A DNA stretch of 16,492 nucleotides from Desulfovibrionaceae bacterium UBA3823. Lineage in GTDB: Bacteria; Desulfobacterota; Desulfovibrionia; Desulfovibrionales; Desulfovibrionaceae. The notes under the pieces are model-generated. The model saw nothing but the letters and a program-made list of their open reading frames with translations, did not search any database and had not been told where the DNA came from. The stretch lies in the NCBI GenBank assembly GCA_002369295.1, contig DFDR01000170.1, positions 5,167 through 21,658 of the forward strand. The letters run 5' to 3'. Shown here piece by piece: positions 6,749-14,263 of this stretch; the stretch's first letter is position 1, and every line of letters begins with the position of its first letter. Position numbers and translations under genes: made by a program.

Positions 6749-9700
6749 CTACTTGCCGAGCAGCCTGGCCAGCATCTTCATCATGGCGGGCACGTCGTAG
6801 GGCTTGGCCAGATGGCCGTCCATGCCGGCGTCCATGGCCGTCTTCCGGTCTTCCAGAAAGGCGTTGGCCGTCACCGCAACGATGGGCACGTCCGCCTTGC
6901 GGGGATCGTCGAGGGCACGTATGCGCCTGGTGGCCTCTATGCCGTCCATGCACGGCATCTGGATGTCCATCAGAATGATGTCATAAGTGCCTGCCGGAGC
7001 GCTCTCCATTTTCTCCACAGCCACCGTGCCGTCGCCAGCGATGTCGACCTCGAAGCCGACCCCCTCGAGTATCTCCTCGGCGATCATCTGGTTGAGCTCG
7101 TTGTCCTCGGCAAGCAGGATGCGCTTGCCGGCGAAGTCCAGAGCCGGGTCTCCGCCGGCCTCTGCGGGCCCGGTCCCAGCGTCGATCTGCAGCGCCCCGC
7201 GCAGTTCGGACAGGAAGAGGGGCCTGGGGCAGAGAGCCGTCGCTCCGGCCTCCTTCGCCGCAGGCTCCATGACGCTCCCTTCATCGGCCACGAGGACGAT
7301 GGATGCTTCCCTCCCTGCGGCCTTGCGTATGCCTCGGACAGCCTCGATGCCGTCCGCGCCGGACCTCCCGGCATCGACAACGTAGACGCTGAAGGCGTCG
7401 CCCTGCTCAATGGCCAGCGCCGCGAGAGCGGGGGCATCGCAGCAGCCAGCCGGGTCGGCCCGCATTCCGAGCTTGCGCAGCATGGCGCAGATGGCAGGAC
7501 GGCGCTCTTCGGCGCCGGCTACGAGGGCACGCCGGCCCTGCAGTTCTGGCAGAGGCTGGGGCTCGGCCTGCGTGCCGCTGAGCTTGCAGTGAAGGCTGAC
7601 AACGAACTCGGTGCCCTTGCCCTCCTCGCTTTGCACCGCTATCTCGCCACCCATCATGTCGACGATGTTCTTCGTGATGGCCATGCCGAGGCCCGTGCCC
7701 TGGATGCCACTGACAGTCGACGTCCTCTCCCGGGTGAAGGCCTGGAATATGGTCTTCTTGAACTCTTCGCTCATGCCAATGCCGTTGTCCTTGATGCGGA
7801 ATTCAAAGACGGCTCTGCCCACGGCATCGGACGGTAGCTCGGCGATGCGGAAGCTGACGGCTCCGCCCTCGGGCGTGAACTTGATGGCGTTGGAGAGGAT
7901 GTTGAGCAGCACCTGGTTCAGGCGAAGCTTGTCGGCGACGATGTCTTCGTGGGCAATGTCCTGCACATCGACGGTGAACTCCAGGTGCTTGGCGCTGACG
8001 TTGGCCTGGATGATGGCCTGCAGCTCGCGGACTAGCGCCGGCAGATGAATTTCGGTTTCCTCAAGCGTCACCTTTCCGCTCTCGATGCGGCTCATGTCGA
8101 GAACGTCGTTGATGAGGGAAAGCAGATGCTGGCTCGAGAGGGCAATCTTGGAAAGATAGTCCTTCACCAGCGCCGCGTTGTCGAGGCGTTCGACCGCCAG
8201 CGCCGTAAAGCCGACGATGGCGTTCATCGGCGTGCGCATGTCGTGGGACATGTTGTTGAGGAAGACCGTCTTGGCCCTGTTGGCGGCCTCGGCCTTGTTG
8301 AGCGCGTCGGACAGGGCGTCCTGGCTTTCGGCCAGCATCCTGTTCTTTTCCTCCAGCTCTTTGCGGGCGAGTTCCTTGGCGAGTGCCTCCTCTCTCGAGC
8401 GCCGGACGTCGCGGACAAGGAAGCCTATCACAAGCAGCACAACTGCCAGCACCGCGCCCGCAATCTCTTCCTTGTAGTTGTTGAACAGCTCGGCCAGCGT
8501 AAGAGTATAGAGCGCGTTCGCATGGTGGCTGGCCAGGCCATGGAGATAGCTTTCGCCCAGCACCCTGAGGCCTCGGTTCAGGAACTTGAGCAGGCCCTCG
8601 TTGCCGATCCGCACGCCGAAGCACCGCGGGGCGGGGTCCTTCATCTGCCAGACCGAAAGCTGGCTGAACGTGCTGCGCCTCAGAATCTCCTTGGCCCGCA
8701 TGCTGTTCAGCGTCGTCGCGCCCACCTTGCCGGCGATGACGGCATTCAGGCACTCCTCGGTGGTGGGGTAGAATTCCAGCCGGGCCTTCGGGAAATGGGC
8801 CTTGACATAGTAGAGCTGCATGCGGTTGCCGGCGTTCAGCGCAAAGCTCTCCTGCTTGTCTGCGCTGTATTCGCCCCTGTAGACGATGTCTATCGTCGAG
8901 GAGACGACCGGCCTCGACTGGTAGATGCCGCTTTCCTCGGCATAGTACGCTCCGCCTCCGACGGGAAAGGCGATGTCAATGGCTCCCCTGCCTATGTCCT
9001 CCACCATCTTGACGTAGCTGTCGTAGCCTTGGAAGATCACCTTGATGCCCTCGACGCCAAGTTCCTGCAGGATCTTGGGAACGATGTCGGCCACGACGCC
9101 GGTCGCACGACCCTGCCCGTCCGTGTCGCTGTACGGCATGTAGTGGTCCAGGTAGCCGACCTTCAGCGACTTGCAGGACCGCATCCACGCCACCTCCCCG
9201 ACAGAGAAGGCTCGGCTCGAAAGGCTGATGGGATAGTACTTCATGCGCAGGCTGTGCAGGTAGTGCGGCTCGTCGGCCTGGAGGCGCGTCTGGGCCGAGT
9301 TCAGTTCGTCCAGCAGTTCCGGGCGCGCAATGCTGGTGCACAGGTAGTAGTCCGATGCACCAAAGGCGCAGAGAACCTCGGCCTGCTTCCTTCCGTAGGC
9401 GCCGTCGCCCTCGGCCGCGAGCACGTCAACCTGCCCGCCGTCGAAGGCTTCATAGAGCGCGGTGTAGTCCTTGAAGGTCACAATTTTGGCCTTGACGCCG
9501 TACATAGCCAGATACTTGGCCAGCGCGCCGGCGACGGCGCTGTCCAGAACGCCGATCTTCCGGCCGGACAGCGTGGATGGCTCGGCGGTGATGCTCTCGT
9601 CGTTTTCGTGCTTCACAAGGCTGTAGATCTCGCTGCCCATGGGCGTTTCGGGAAAGCCGATGCGCCCCTTGCGGTCCTCCTTCCAGGCAAGCCCCGCTAG

Positions 9701-10000
9701 CAGGTCGATCTCCCCCTTCAGCAGCTTCTCGTAGAGTTCGCCGAACGAGCCGTACACGTACTCGTACTTCCAGCCCGTATATTCGGCGAGCTTGCGGTAG
9801 TACTCGTAGGCATAGCCCGTTCTGACGGCGCCAGGCGCCGCGCCTTCCTGGAAGACCTCGTTCTCGTAGTAGCCTACGCGGACAGACGCGCCGTGCTCCG
9901 CTAGGGCTGGAACCGCCTGAGCGCAGAGAAGCCAGCAAGCACCAAGGAGGTGCAGAACTGGCAGCAGCCGCCTGATGAACTGTGAGAAATCAAAGGCCAT
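6749..10000 (-). CDS. Hybrid sensor histidine kinase with two periplasmic solute-binding domains
   Basis: A 1083-residue BvgS/EvgS-like kinase. In order: signal peptide (1-34); SBP_bac_3 Venus-flytrap domain 1 (about 38-270); flytrap domain 2 (about 278-490); one membrane helix (about 513-530); a coiled linker (531-575); a HisKA domain with NMSHDMRTPMNA and phospho-acceptor H586; an HATPase domain with NQVLLNILSNAIKF (695-708), DNGIGM (738-743) and GTGLGMAI (768-775); receiver 1 (about 822-937); and receiver 2 (about 959-1082). Receiver 2 is intact, with E965/D966, D1012, T1044 and K1066. Receiver 1 keeps D876 but lacks the acidic pair and the conserved lysine (CPRP at 924-927). No PAS or HPt domain is visible. 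The flytraps probably bind a small periplasmic ligand; its identity is unknown. The ATG at 10000 has AAGGA (10009-10013, 8-nt spacer). No separate response regulator lies in the window. Confidence 0.95.
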   Translation of the reverse strand: MAFDFSQFIRRLLPVLHLLGACWLLCAQAVPALAEHGASVRVGYYENEVFQEGAAPGAVRTGYAYEYYRKLAEYTGWKYEYVYGSFGELYEKLLKGEIDLLAGLAWKEDRKGRIGFPETPMGSEIYSLVKHENDESITAEPSTLSGRKIGVLDSAVAGALAKYLAMYGVKAKIVTFKDYTALYEAFDGGQVDVLAAEGDGAYGRKQAEVLCAFGASDYYLCTSIARPELLDELNSAQTRLQADEPHYLHSLRMKYYPISLSSRAFSVGEVAWMRSCKSLKVGYLDHYMPYSDTDGQGRATGVVADIVPKILQELGVEGIKVIFQGYDSYVKMVEDIGRGAIDIAFPVGGGAYYAEESGIYQSRPVVSSTIDIVYRGEYSADKQESFALNAGNRMQLYYVKAHFPKARLEFYPTTEECLNAVIAGKVGATTLNSMRAKEILRRSTFSQLSVWQMKDPAPRCFGVRIGNEGLLKFLNRGLRVLGESYLHGLASHHANALYTLTLAELFNNYKEEIAGAVLAVVLLVIGFLVRDVRRSREEALAKELARKELEEKNRMLAESQDALSDALNKAEAANRAKTVFLNNMSHDMRTPMNAIVGFTALAVERLDNAALVKDYLSKIALSSQHLLSLINDVLDMSRIESGKVTLEETEIHLPALVRELQAIIQANVSAKHLEFTVDVQDIAHEDIVADKLRLNQVLLNILSNAIKFTPEGGAVSFRIAELPSDAVGRAVFEFRIKDNGIGMSEEFKKTIFQAFTRERTSTVSGIQGTGLGMAITKNIVDMMGGEIAVQSEEGKGTEFVVSLHCKLSGTQAEPQPLPELQGRRALVAGAEERRPAICAMLRKLGMRADPAGCCDAPALAALAIEQGDAFSVYVVDAGRSGADGIEAVRGIRKAAGREASIVLVADEGSVMEPAAKEAGATALCPRPLFLSELRGALQIDAGTGPAEAGGDPALDFAGKRILLAEDNELNQMIAEEILEGVGFEVDIAGDGTVAVEKMESAPAGTYDIILMDIQMPCMDGIEATRRIRALDDPRKADVPIVAVTANAFLEDRKTAMDAGMDGHLAKPYDVPAMMKMLARLLGK

Positions 10001-10307
10001 GGTGCAGGTCCTTGTGCAGTCGTCGTGAAGGAAGAAGTTCAGCCCCAGGAACAGGACTTCGGCAAGGACTTCTGCCCTGGCAGAGCCTCATCACGGGCGA
10101 CGCAACAACGCTCAGAATATGCTGATGAACTCGGCATCAGCTCACCCCCTGCGACAATGCAGCGAGGCAGCTGAGCTATGCCGTTGAAAAGCCCCTAGTA
10201 TCAGCGCTTCCTGCATTCTTATGCCCCATTATCTCTGAACGGGCAACAGGAGGCTCTCCGCGCGACAGGAAGCAGAGCCCCGGGGCCTGCCGTGGAGAGG
10301 GGGCAGA
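10001..10307. other. Intergenic region with no gene, leader side of the sensor kinase
   Basis: I see no coding sequence here. It holds the kinase Shine-Dalgarno, a 7-bp inverted repeat (GCTGATG 10121-10127 and CATCAGC 10135-10141), and a second weak one (GGCTCT and AGAGCC around 10252-10280). A minus-strand TATTCT near 10115-10120 could be a -10 for the kinase, but I find no matching -35. No duplicated tRNA end or attachment-site copy is visible next to tRNA-Pro. Confidence 0.5.
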
Positions 10308-10346
10308 AAAGCATAAGGGCCTCCGGCACAGATCGTGCAGGAGGCC
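10308..10346 (-). terminator. Intrinsic terminator of the tRNA-His/tRNA-Pro transcript
   Basis: Read on the minus strand, GGCCTCC and GGAGGCC (plus positions 10340-10346 and 10318-10324) form a 7-bp stem. A second stem, GCAC/GTGC, continues above a single mismatch around a 5-nt loop. A tail containing CTTATGCTTTT follows. It begins 12 nt beyond the encoded CCA of tRNA-Pro, the expected place. Confidence 0.8.
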
Positions 10347-10358
10347 TGAAAAACATGA

Positions 10359-10435
<77 letters not shown>

Positions 10436-10488
10436 GCGATATGAAAACGCCCCACAACGTGACCGCTGCAGGGCTTTTCTAGCTTGTC

Positions 10489-10566
10489 TGGGGCGAATGG
10501 AGAGACTTGAACTCTCGGCCCCCTGGGCCACAACCAGGTGCTCTGGCCAACTGAGCTACATCCGCC
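10489..10566 (-). tRNA. tRNA-His (anticodon GTG)
   Basis: A 78-nt cloverleaf with encoded CCA. The acceptor is 8 bp (GGCGGATG with CATTCGCC), including the extra G-1:C73 pair that is the identity element of histidine tRNAs. The anticodon stem CCTGG/CCAGG holds TTGTGGC (anticodon GTG). The T stem is GAGAG/CTCTC with loop TTCAAGT. It is the first gene of the pair and is divergent from murA. Confidence 0.98.
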
Positions 10567-10580
10567 GTGCAGGAGAGCTA

Positions 10581-10607
10581 ATTACACGCCATCGCAGGTC
10601 TTGGCAA
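10581..10607 (-). promoter_or_regulatory. Candidate promoter for the tRNA pair
   Basis: On the minus strand TTGCCA (plus 10602-10607) lies 15 nt before TGTAAT (plus 10581-10586), which is 14 nt upstream of the tRNA-His 5' end. Both boxes match five of six consensus bases, but the spacer is shorter than the preferred 17 nt. Confidence 0.45.
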
Positions 10608-10715
10608 GCTTTTTCTGCAGGCAGGGCGCATTTTCCGGCCACATGCGCCTCGAGGAGAGTCTTGCCAATCTCTGGTTTTTTTGCCGCCTTGCAGCTATAC
10701 TTGCCCCCACGCCCG

Positions 10716-10750
10716 GCATGCCGCAGGTCACGCCCTGGCCTGCGGCATGC
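10716..10750 (+). repeat. Perfect 12-bp inverted repeat in the murA upstream region
   Basis: GCATGCCGCAGG (10716-10727) and CCTGCGGCATGC (10739-10750) are separated by 11 nt. It lies 15 nt after a TATACT box (10696-10701), a plausible murA -10 without a good -35, and ends 24 nt before the first Shine-Dalgarno copy. If transcription starts from that box, the repeat would form a stable hairpin in the 5' UTR. No U-run follows, so a simple terminator is unlikely. It could also be a binding site for a dimeric protein. Confidence 0.6.
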
Positions 10751-10774
10751 AGCGAAAGCCCGGGAAACCATCCT

Positions 10775-10797
10775 AAGGACTCTGCCAAGGACTCTGC
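10775..10797 (+). repeat. Tandem duplication carrying two Shine-Dalgarno copies before murA
   Basis: AAGGACTCTGCC (10775-10786) is followed directly by AAGGACTCTGC (10787-10797), and then the murA ATG. The second copy supplies AAGGA with a 6-nt spacer and sets the start. The first is an extra upstream copy that cannot itself position a ribosome on this ATG. Confidence 0.7.
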
Positions 10798-12060
10798 ATG
10801 GACAAACTGATCATCGAAGGCGGCACGCCCCTCGAAGGAGCGATTGAGGTCAACGGCTCCAAGAACGCGGCCCTGCCCATTCTCCTTTCCTCCATTCTTC
10901 TGGAAAGCCCGCAGACATTCCGCAACGTGCCGGATCTGCGCGATATCCACACCACCCGCAAGCTGCTGGAGCTACTCGGCCTGCACTGCGCCTACGACTG
11001 CGAGCGCCACGAAATGCGCATGGAGCCGGGCCCGCTGGTTCCAGAAGCCCCCTACGAGCTGGTGCGCACCATGCGCGCCTCGGTGCTCTGCCTCGGCCCC
11101 CTGCTCGCCCGCCTCGGCCAGGCCAAGGTCGCCTTGCCCGGCGGCTGCGCCATCGGCGCCAGGCCCGTGGACCAGCACCTCAAGGGCTTTGAAAAGATGG
11201 GCGCGAGCTTCGAGCTGGAGCAGGGCTACATCGTCGGCCGCTGCGACCGCCTGCGCGGCGCCGAAATCACGCTCGACATGCCCACGGTGGGCGGCACGGA
11301 AAACCTCATCATGGGCGCCTCCATCGCCGAAGGCGAAACCGTCCTGCATAACGCCGCCAGAGAGCCCGAAATCGTCGATCTGGCGAATTTCCTCAACAGC
11401 TGCGGCGCCGACATCCAGGGCCAGGGCTCAAGCACGATCACCGTGCGCGGCGTGCCGAAGCTCATCGGCGCCGACTATGCCGTCATGCCGGACCGCATCG
11501 AGGCCGGCACCTTCCTCGTGGCTGCCGGCATCACGGGCGGACGGCTCTTCGTGAAGAACTGCCCCATGCAGGCCCTCGAGGCCGTGGTCCTCAAGCTCCA
11601 GGCCATGGGCATGGCCTTCCGGGAAGAGGATGGCGGCGTGTGGGCCTCCATCGACGGCCCCATCCAGCCCTGCGACCTCAAGACCCAGCCCTACCCCGGC
11701 TTCCCCACGGACATGCAGGCTCAGCTCATGGCCATGATGTGCCTAGCCAGCGGCACCAGCATGGTGGACGAGCGCATCTTCGAAAACCGCTTCATGCACG
11801 CCTCGGAGCTCGTCAGAATGGGTGCGCGCATCTCCATCACCGGCCACTCCGCCGTGGTGCGCGGCGTGCCGAAGCTCATCGGCGCCGAAGTCATGGCATC
11901 GGATCTGCGGGCCTCCGCCTCGCTGGTGCTGGCAGGCCTCGCCGCCGAAGGCACCACGCAGGTGCGCCGCATCTACCACCTCGACCGGGGCTACGAACGC
12001 ATCGAGAACAAGCTCTGCAAGGTGGGCGCCAAGATCCGCCGCGAACACGAGATAGACTAG
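10798..12060 (+). CDS. murA: UDP-N-acetylglucosamine 1-carboxyvinyltransferase
   Basis: Transfers enolpyruvate from PEP to UDP-GlcNAc, the first committed step of peptidoglycan synthesis, in the cytoplasm. The 420 residues match the family. K22 and N23 in the SKNAALPIL segment bind substrate. The loop GGCAIGARP carries catalytic C117 and R122 (E. coli C115 and R120), and FPTDMQAQ holds the general base D305. Because the active-site residue is Cys rather than Asp, the enzyme is of the fosfomycin-sensitive type; that follows from family knowledge. The ATG at 10798 has AAGGA with a 6-nt spacer. It is divergent from the tRNA pair and followed 60 nt later by the BON lipoprotein gene on the same strand. 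Confidence 0.98.
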   Translation: MDKLIIEGGTPLEGAIEVNGSKNAALPILLSSILLESPQTFRNVPDLRDIHTTRKLLELLGLHCAYDCERHEMRMEPGPLVPEAPYELVRTMRASVLCLGPLLARLGQAKVALPGGCAIGARPVDQHLKGFEKMGASFELEQGYIVGRCDRLRGAEITLDMPTVGGTENLIMGASIAEGETVLHNAAREPEIVDLANFLNSCGADIQGQGSSTITVRGVPKLIGADYAVMPDRIEAGTFLVAAGITGGRLFVKNCPMQALEAVVLKLQAMGMAFREEDGGVWASIDGPIQPCDLKTQPYPGFPTDMQAQLMAMMCLASGTSMVDERIFENRFMHASELVRMGARISITGHSAVVRGVPKLIGAEVMASDLRASASLVLAGLAAEGTTQVRRIYHLDRGYERIENKLCKVGAKIRREHEID

Positions 12061-12089
12061 CGTCCTGAACTTCCGCAGCACAACCACGC

Positions 12090-12120
12090 AAGGAGGGCGG
12101 GGAAGCTCCCCGCAGCGCCT
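12090..12120 (+). promoter_or_regulatory. Shine-Dalgarno separated from its start by a perfect hairpin
   Basis: AAGGAGG (12090-12096) lies 24 nt before the ATG at 12121, too far for normal initiation. The intervening 12097-12113 is a perfect hairpin: GCGGGGA, loop AGC, TCCCCGC (7 bp). If the hairpin is folded, only 7 nt (12114-12120) remain between the Shine-Dalgarno and the ATG, an ideal spacing. No in-frame start exists between the two. This reads as a structured, hairpin-bridged ribosome binding site. Confidence 0.6.
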
Positions 12121-12870
12121 ATGACCCGACTTTTCCAAGCTCTCGCCGCCGTCTGCCTGGCCGGCGTCCTGCAGGGATGCGCCATCTGGGGCGGCATCGA
12201 GGACGAACGCCTCATGGACACCATGGCCTCCGACAAGGCCGTCTCCCTGATCACCAAGAACAACCTCATGGCCGAGAAGCTCGGCGACGGATGGAACATC
12301 AACGTCTACACCTACTATGGGCACGTCTTCCTCGTCGGCGAATGCCCCGAAGGCCTGCGCGCCAAGATGGTGGAGATAGCCAGGCGCGACAACCGCGTCC
12401 GCTCCGTCACGCCGCACTGGTTCGAGAAGCCGGCCAAGAAGCTCCCTGCCGGCGCCGGCGACTTCAAGATCGGCTCCAACGTGCGCTTTGCGCTCATCGG
12501 CGCCAAGGAGCTCAGCTCAACCCGCGTCGACACCGAAACAAACGCCGGCCGCGTCGTCCTGCTCGGCGTCGTGGCCAGCGAGAAGGAGAAGCAGATCGCC
12601 ATCAAGGCTGCCCAGAACGTCCAGTACGTTCAGAGCGTGACCAGCTACCTCTTCGAGTCGAAGCAGGGCACCGAACTCGGCTTCACGCCCGCAGAGGAGA
12701 GCTATCCCGGCACCTACACGGAAACGCACAAGGATTTCCCCGGCGAGCGCCCCCACCAGGAGGCCACGCCTGAAGCCGCTCCCAGGACGCCCGGAGACGA
12801 GGCCGGCGTGCCCCCCATCCCGGAATCCCCCCTGCCCGAGGGTGGCGAAATCCGCGGCCGCGACATCTAG
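12121..12870 (+). CDS. Lipoprotein with two BON domains
   Basis: A 249-residue lipoprotein with lipobox LQGC (C20), which supports the ATG at 12121. Two BON-like modules follow: about 34-103 (containing VYTYYGHVFLVGEC and ending VRSVTPHWFE) and about 116-185 (containing GRVVLLGVVASEKEKQIAI and ending VQSVTSYLFE). This is the layout of DolP (YraP)-type envelope proteins, which bind phospholipid surfaces. The remaining 60 or so residues are a Pro/Glu-rich, probably disordered tail (TPEAAPRTPGDE and similar). Specific function is unproven; envelope integrity is a reasonable guess from the domain type and from sitting after murA. Translation probably depends on the hairpin-bridged ribosome site described at 12090-12120. 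Confidence 0.87.
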   Translation: MTRLFQALAAVCLAGVLQGCAIWGGIEDERLMDTMASDKAVSLITKNNLMAEKLGDGWNINVYTYYGHVFLVGECPEGLRAKMVEIARRDNRVRSVTPHWFEKPAKKLPAGAGDFKIGSNVRFALIGAKELSSTRVDTETNAGRVVLLGVVASEKEKQIAIKAAQNVQYVQSVTSYLFESKQGTELGFTPAEESYPGTYTETHKDFPGERPHQEATPEAAPRTPGDEAGVPPIPESPLPEGGEIRGRDI

Positions 12871-12895
12871 CGGCAGGCCCGCAGGCATGCCGCAC

Positions 12896-12922
12896 GGCGC
12901 CGGGGGAAAGTCCTCCGGCGCC
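12896..12922. terminator. Strong hairpin between convergent genes
   Basis: GGCGCCGGGGGA (12896-12907) and TCCTCCGGCGCC (12911-12922) form a 12-bp stem with one G-U pair and a 3-nt loop. It lies in the 70-nt gap between the BON lipoprotein and the converging radical SAM gene. No U-run follows on either strand, so it may act as a 3'-end stabiliser or with Rho rather than as a classic intrinsic terminator. Confidence 0.5.
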
Positions 12923-12940
12923 GCCTTGGCGTTCAGCGGT

Positions 12941-13954
12941 CTAGGTCCACACGCCGGCAAGCCGCTGCCCGCAGGAGGGGCAGACGCCCTTGACGAGCCT
13001 GGTCACGGCAAAGCCTCTGCGCTCGATGAGCACGGTTCCGCAGCCGGGGCAGCGCGTCGACGAGCTCTTGGCCGAGCGGAGGTTGCCGGCATAGGCGTAT
13101 CTGAGACCTTCGGCCTCGCCAATGGCGCAGGCCCGCAGCACCGTTGCCTCAGGCGTGGGCGGGCGGTCCTGCATGCGGTAGCAGGGGAAGAAGGCGGACA
13201 CGTGCCAAGGCGTGTCGCGGCCGAGTTCGCAGGCAATGAAGTCAGCAATGGCCTTGAACTCGGCATCGCTGTCGTTGAGGCCCGGGATGGCGAGCGTCGT
13301 CACCTCGACCCACCAGCCGAGGCGCTTCATGGCCGCAAGATTGCGCTTCACCGCGTCGAGGCTGCCTGAGCAGACCATGCGGTAGACCTCGGGGCTGAAG
13401 GTCTTGAGGTCAATGTTGGCTGCCGTGATGCGGGGTCCAAGCTCGCGCAGGCATTCTTCGGACATGCAGCCGTTGGACACCATGACGGTGCGCACGCCCT
13501 CCGCCAAGGCAAGATCCGCCGTCTTTGCCATGAGCTCGAAGAACACCGTCGGCTCGTTGTAGGTGAAGGAAATGCTGGGTATGCCGTGCGCCCTGGCGCT
13601 GCCCACGATGTCCTGGGGGCGCACCGGCCGCTGGCCCGAGCAGTCGCCCGTTTCCGCAGGGCGCCTGGAGATGCTCGAATTCTGGCAGAAGCGGCAGGCG
13701 AAGTTGCAGCCGAGGGTGCCTATGGAGAGCGTCCTCGTTGCCGGCAGGAAGTGGTAGAGCGGCTTCTTCTCCACCGGATCCAGATTGACGCTCGCGACGG
13801 CATCGCCGACCAGCGTTCTCATTTCGCCGGCTTCGTTGACACGCACGCCGCAGAAGCCCTTCTGGCCCGGCTCCAGCGAGCAGCGCCGAAAGCACAGCCG
13901 GCACCGGACCCGGCCCCCGTCCAGACGTTCCCACAAGGCTGCCTTGACTGACAT
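12941..13954 (-). CDS. AmmeMemoRadiSam system radical SAM enzyme
   Basis: A 337-residue radical SAM protein. The N-terminal Cys cluster is C18, C21, C25 and C35 (in CRLCFRRC and GFCGVR). The radical SAM CxxxCxxC is CNFACRFC (C83, C87, C90), followed by QN. A C-terminal zinc-ribbon-like pair, CPGC (302-305) and CPSC (325-328), ends just before AGVWT. The order and the phrases YNEPTVFFE and NIDLKTF are those of the AmmeMemoRadiSam radical SAM family, which resembles pyruvate-formate-lyase activases. Its substrate is not established. The MEMO-like partner is at 4416-5276 in this window; the AMMECR1 partner is not seen. The ATG at 13954 has AAGGAGG with a 6-nt spacer. The open frame extends 68 codons upstream without family resemblance, so I reject the longer start. 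It is divergent from purM. Confidence 0.94.
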   Translation of the reverse strand: MSVKAALWERLDGGRVRCRLCFRRCSLEPGQKGFCGVRVNEAGEMRTLVGDAVASVNLDPVEKKPLYHFLPATRTLSIGTLGCNFACRFCQNSSISRRPAETGDCSGQRPVRPQDIVGSARAHGIPSISFTYNEPTVFFELMAKTADLALAEGVRTVMVSNGCMSEECLRELGPRITAANIDLKTFSPEVYRMVCSGSLDAVKRNLAAMKRLGWWVEVTTLAIPGLNDSDAEFKAIADFIACELGRDTPWHVSAFFPCYRMQDRPPTPEATVLRACAIGEAEGLRYAYAGNLRSAKSSSTRCPGCGTVLIERRGFAVTRLVKGVCPSCGQRLAGVWT

Positions 13955-14209
13955 GGCGTTCCTCCTTGGCAGGGCATGGCTTGCGGACCCTGCCGATGCG
14001 CCAGCATAGCACCATGCGCCACGGAAGGTCACGCTGGCTGGGTGAGGCAGGCGCCCCCAGCCGGCAGAGAGCATGCCGCTGGCCCGCCAGCATCGTGCAG
14101 CCGGTCGTGCGCCTGCCCCCGGCCACGCACCGGAACCGCCCCTCCATGGCGCAATCATGCCGCAGACGAAAAAATGCAGAAAAAACCGATCTGCAATGGC
14201 TTCTTCCGC

Positions 14210-14238
14210 TTGGGATCCGATATAAATTTTGCTATCAT
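14210..14238 (+). promoter_or_regulatory. Promoter of purM
   Basis: TTGGGA (14210-14215), 17 nt, then TATCAT (14233-14238) preceded by TG at 14230-14231, giving an extended -10. Two A-rich blocks (14169-14174 and 14180-14185) lie upstream and may act as an UP element. The predicted start would leave a 5' UTR of about 19 nt with AAGGAG at 14253-14258. The heptamer ATCCGAT occurs twice, 22 nt apart (14215-14221 and 14237-14243), on either side of the -10, and could be an operator. Confidence 0.6.
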
Positions 14239-14263
14239 CCGATCCGCTATTGAAGGAGTTGCT

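Noticed and set aside
8045..9700. 551-codon open frame antisense to the sensor kinase
   Set aside because: The minus-strand kinase shows clear domains throughout. This antisense frame has no recognisable motif, promoter or ribosome site and arises from strong third-position GC bias.
12097..12113. Terminator between murA and the BON lipoprotein gene
   Set aside because: The hairpin is perfect but has no U-run and lies between a strong Shine-Dalgarno and the ATG, which fits a structured ribosome site better.
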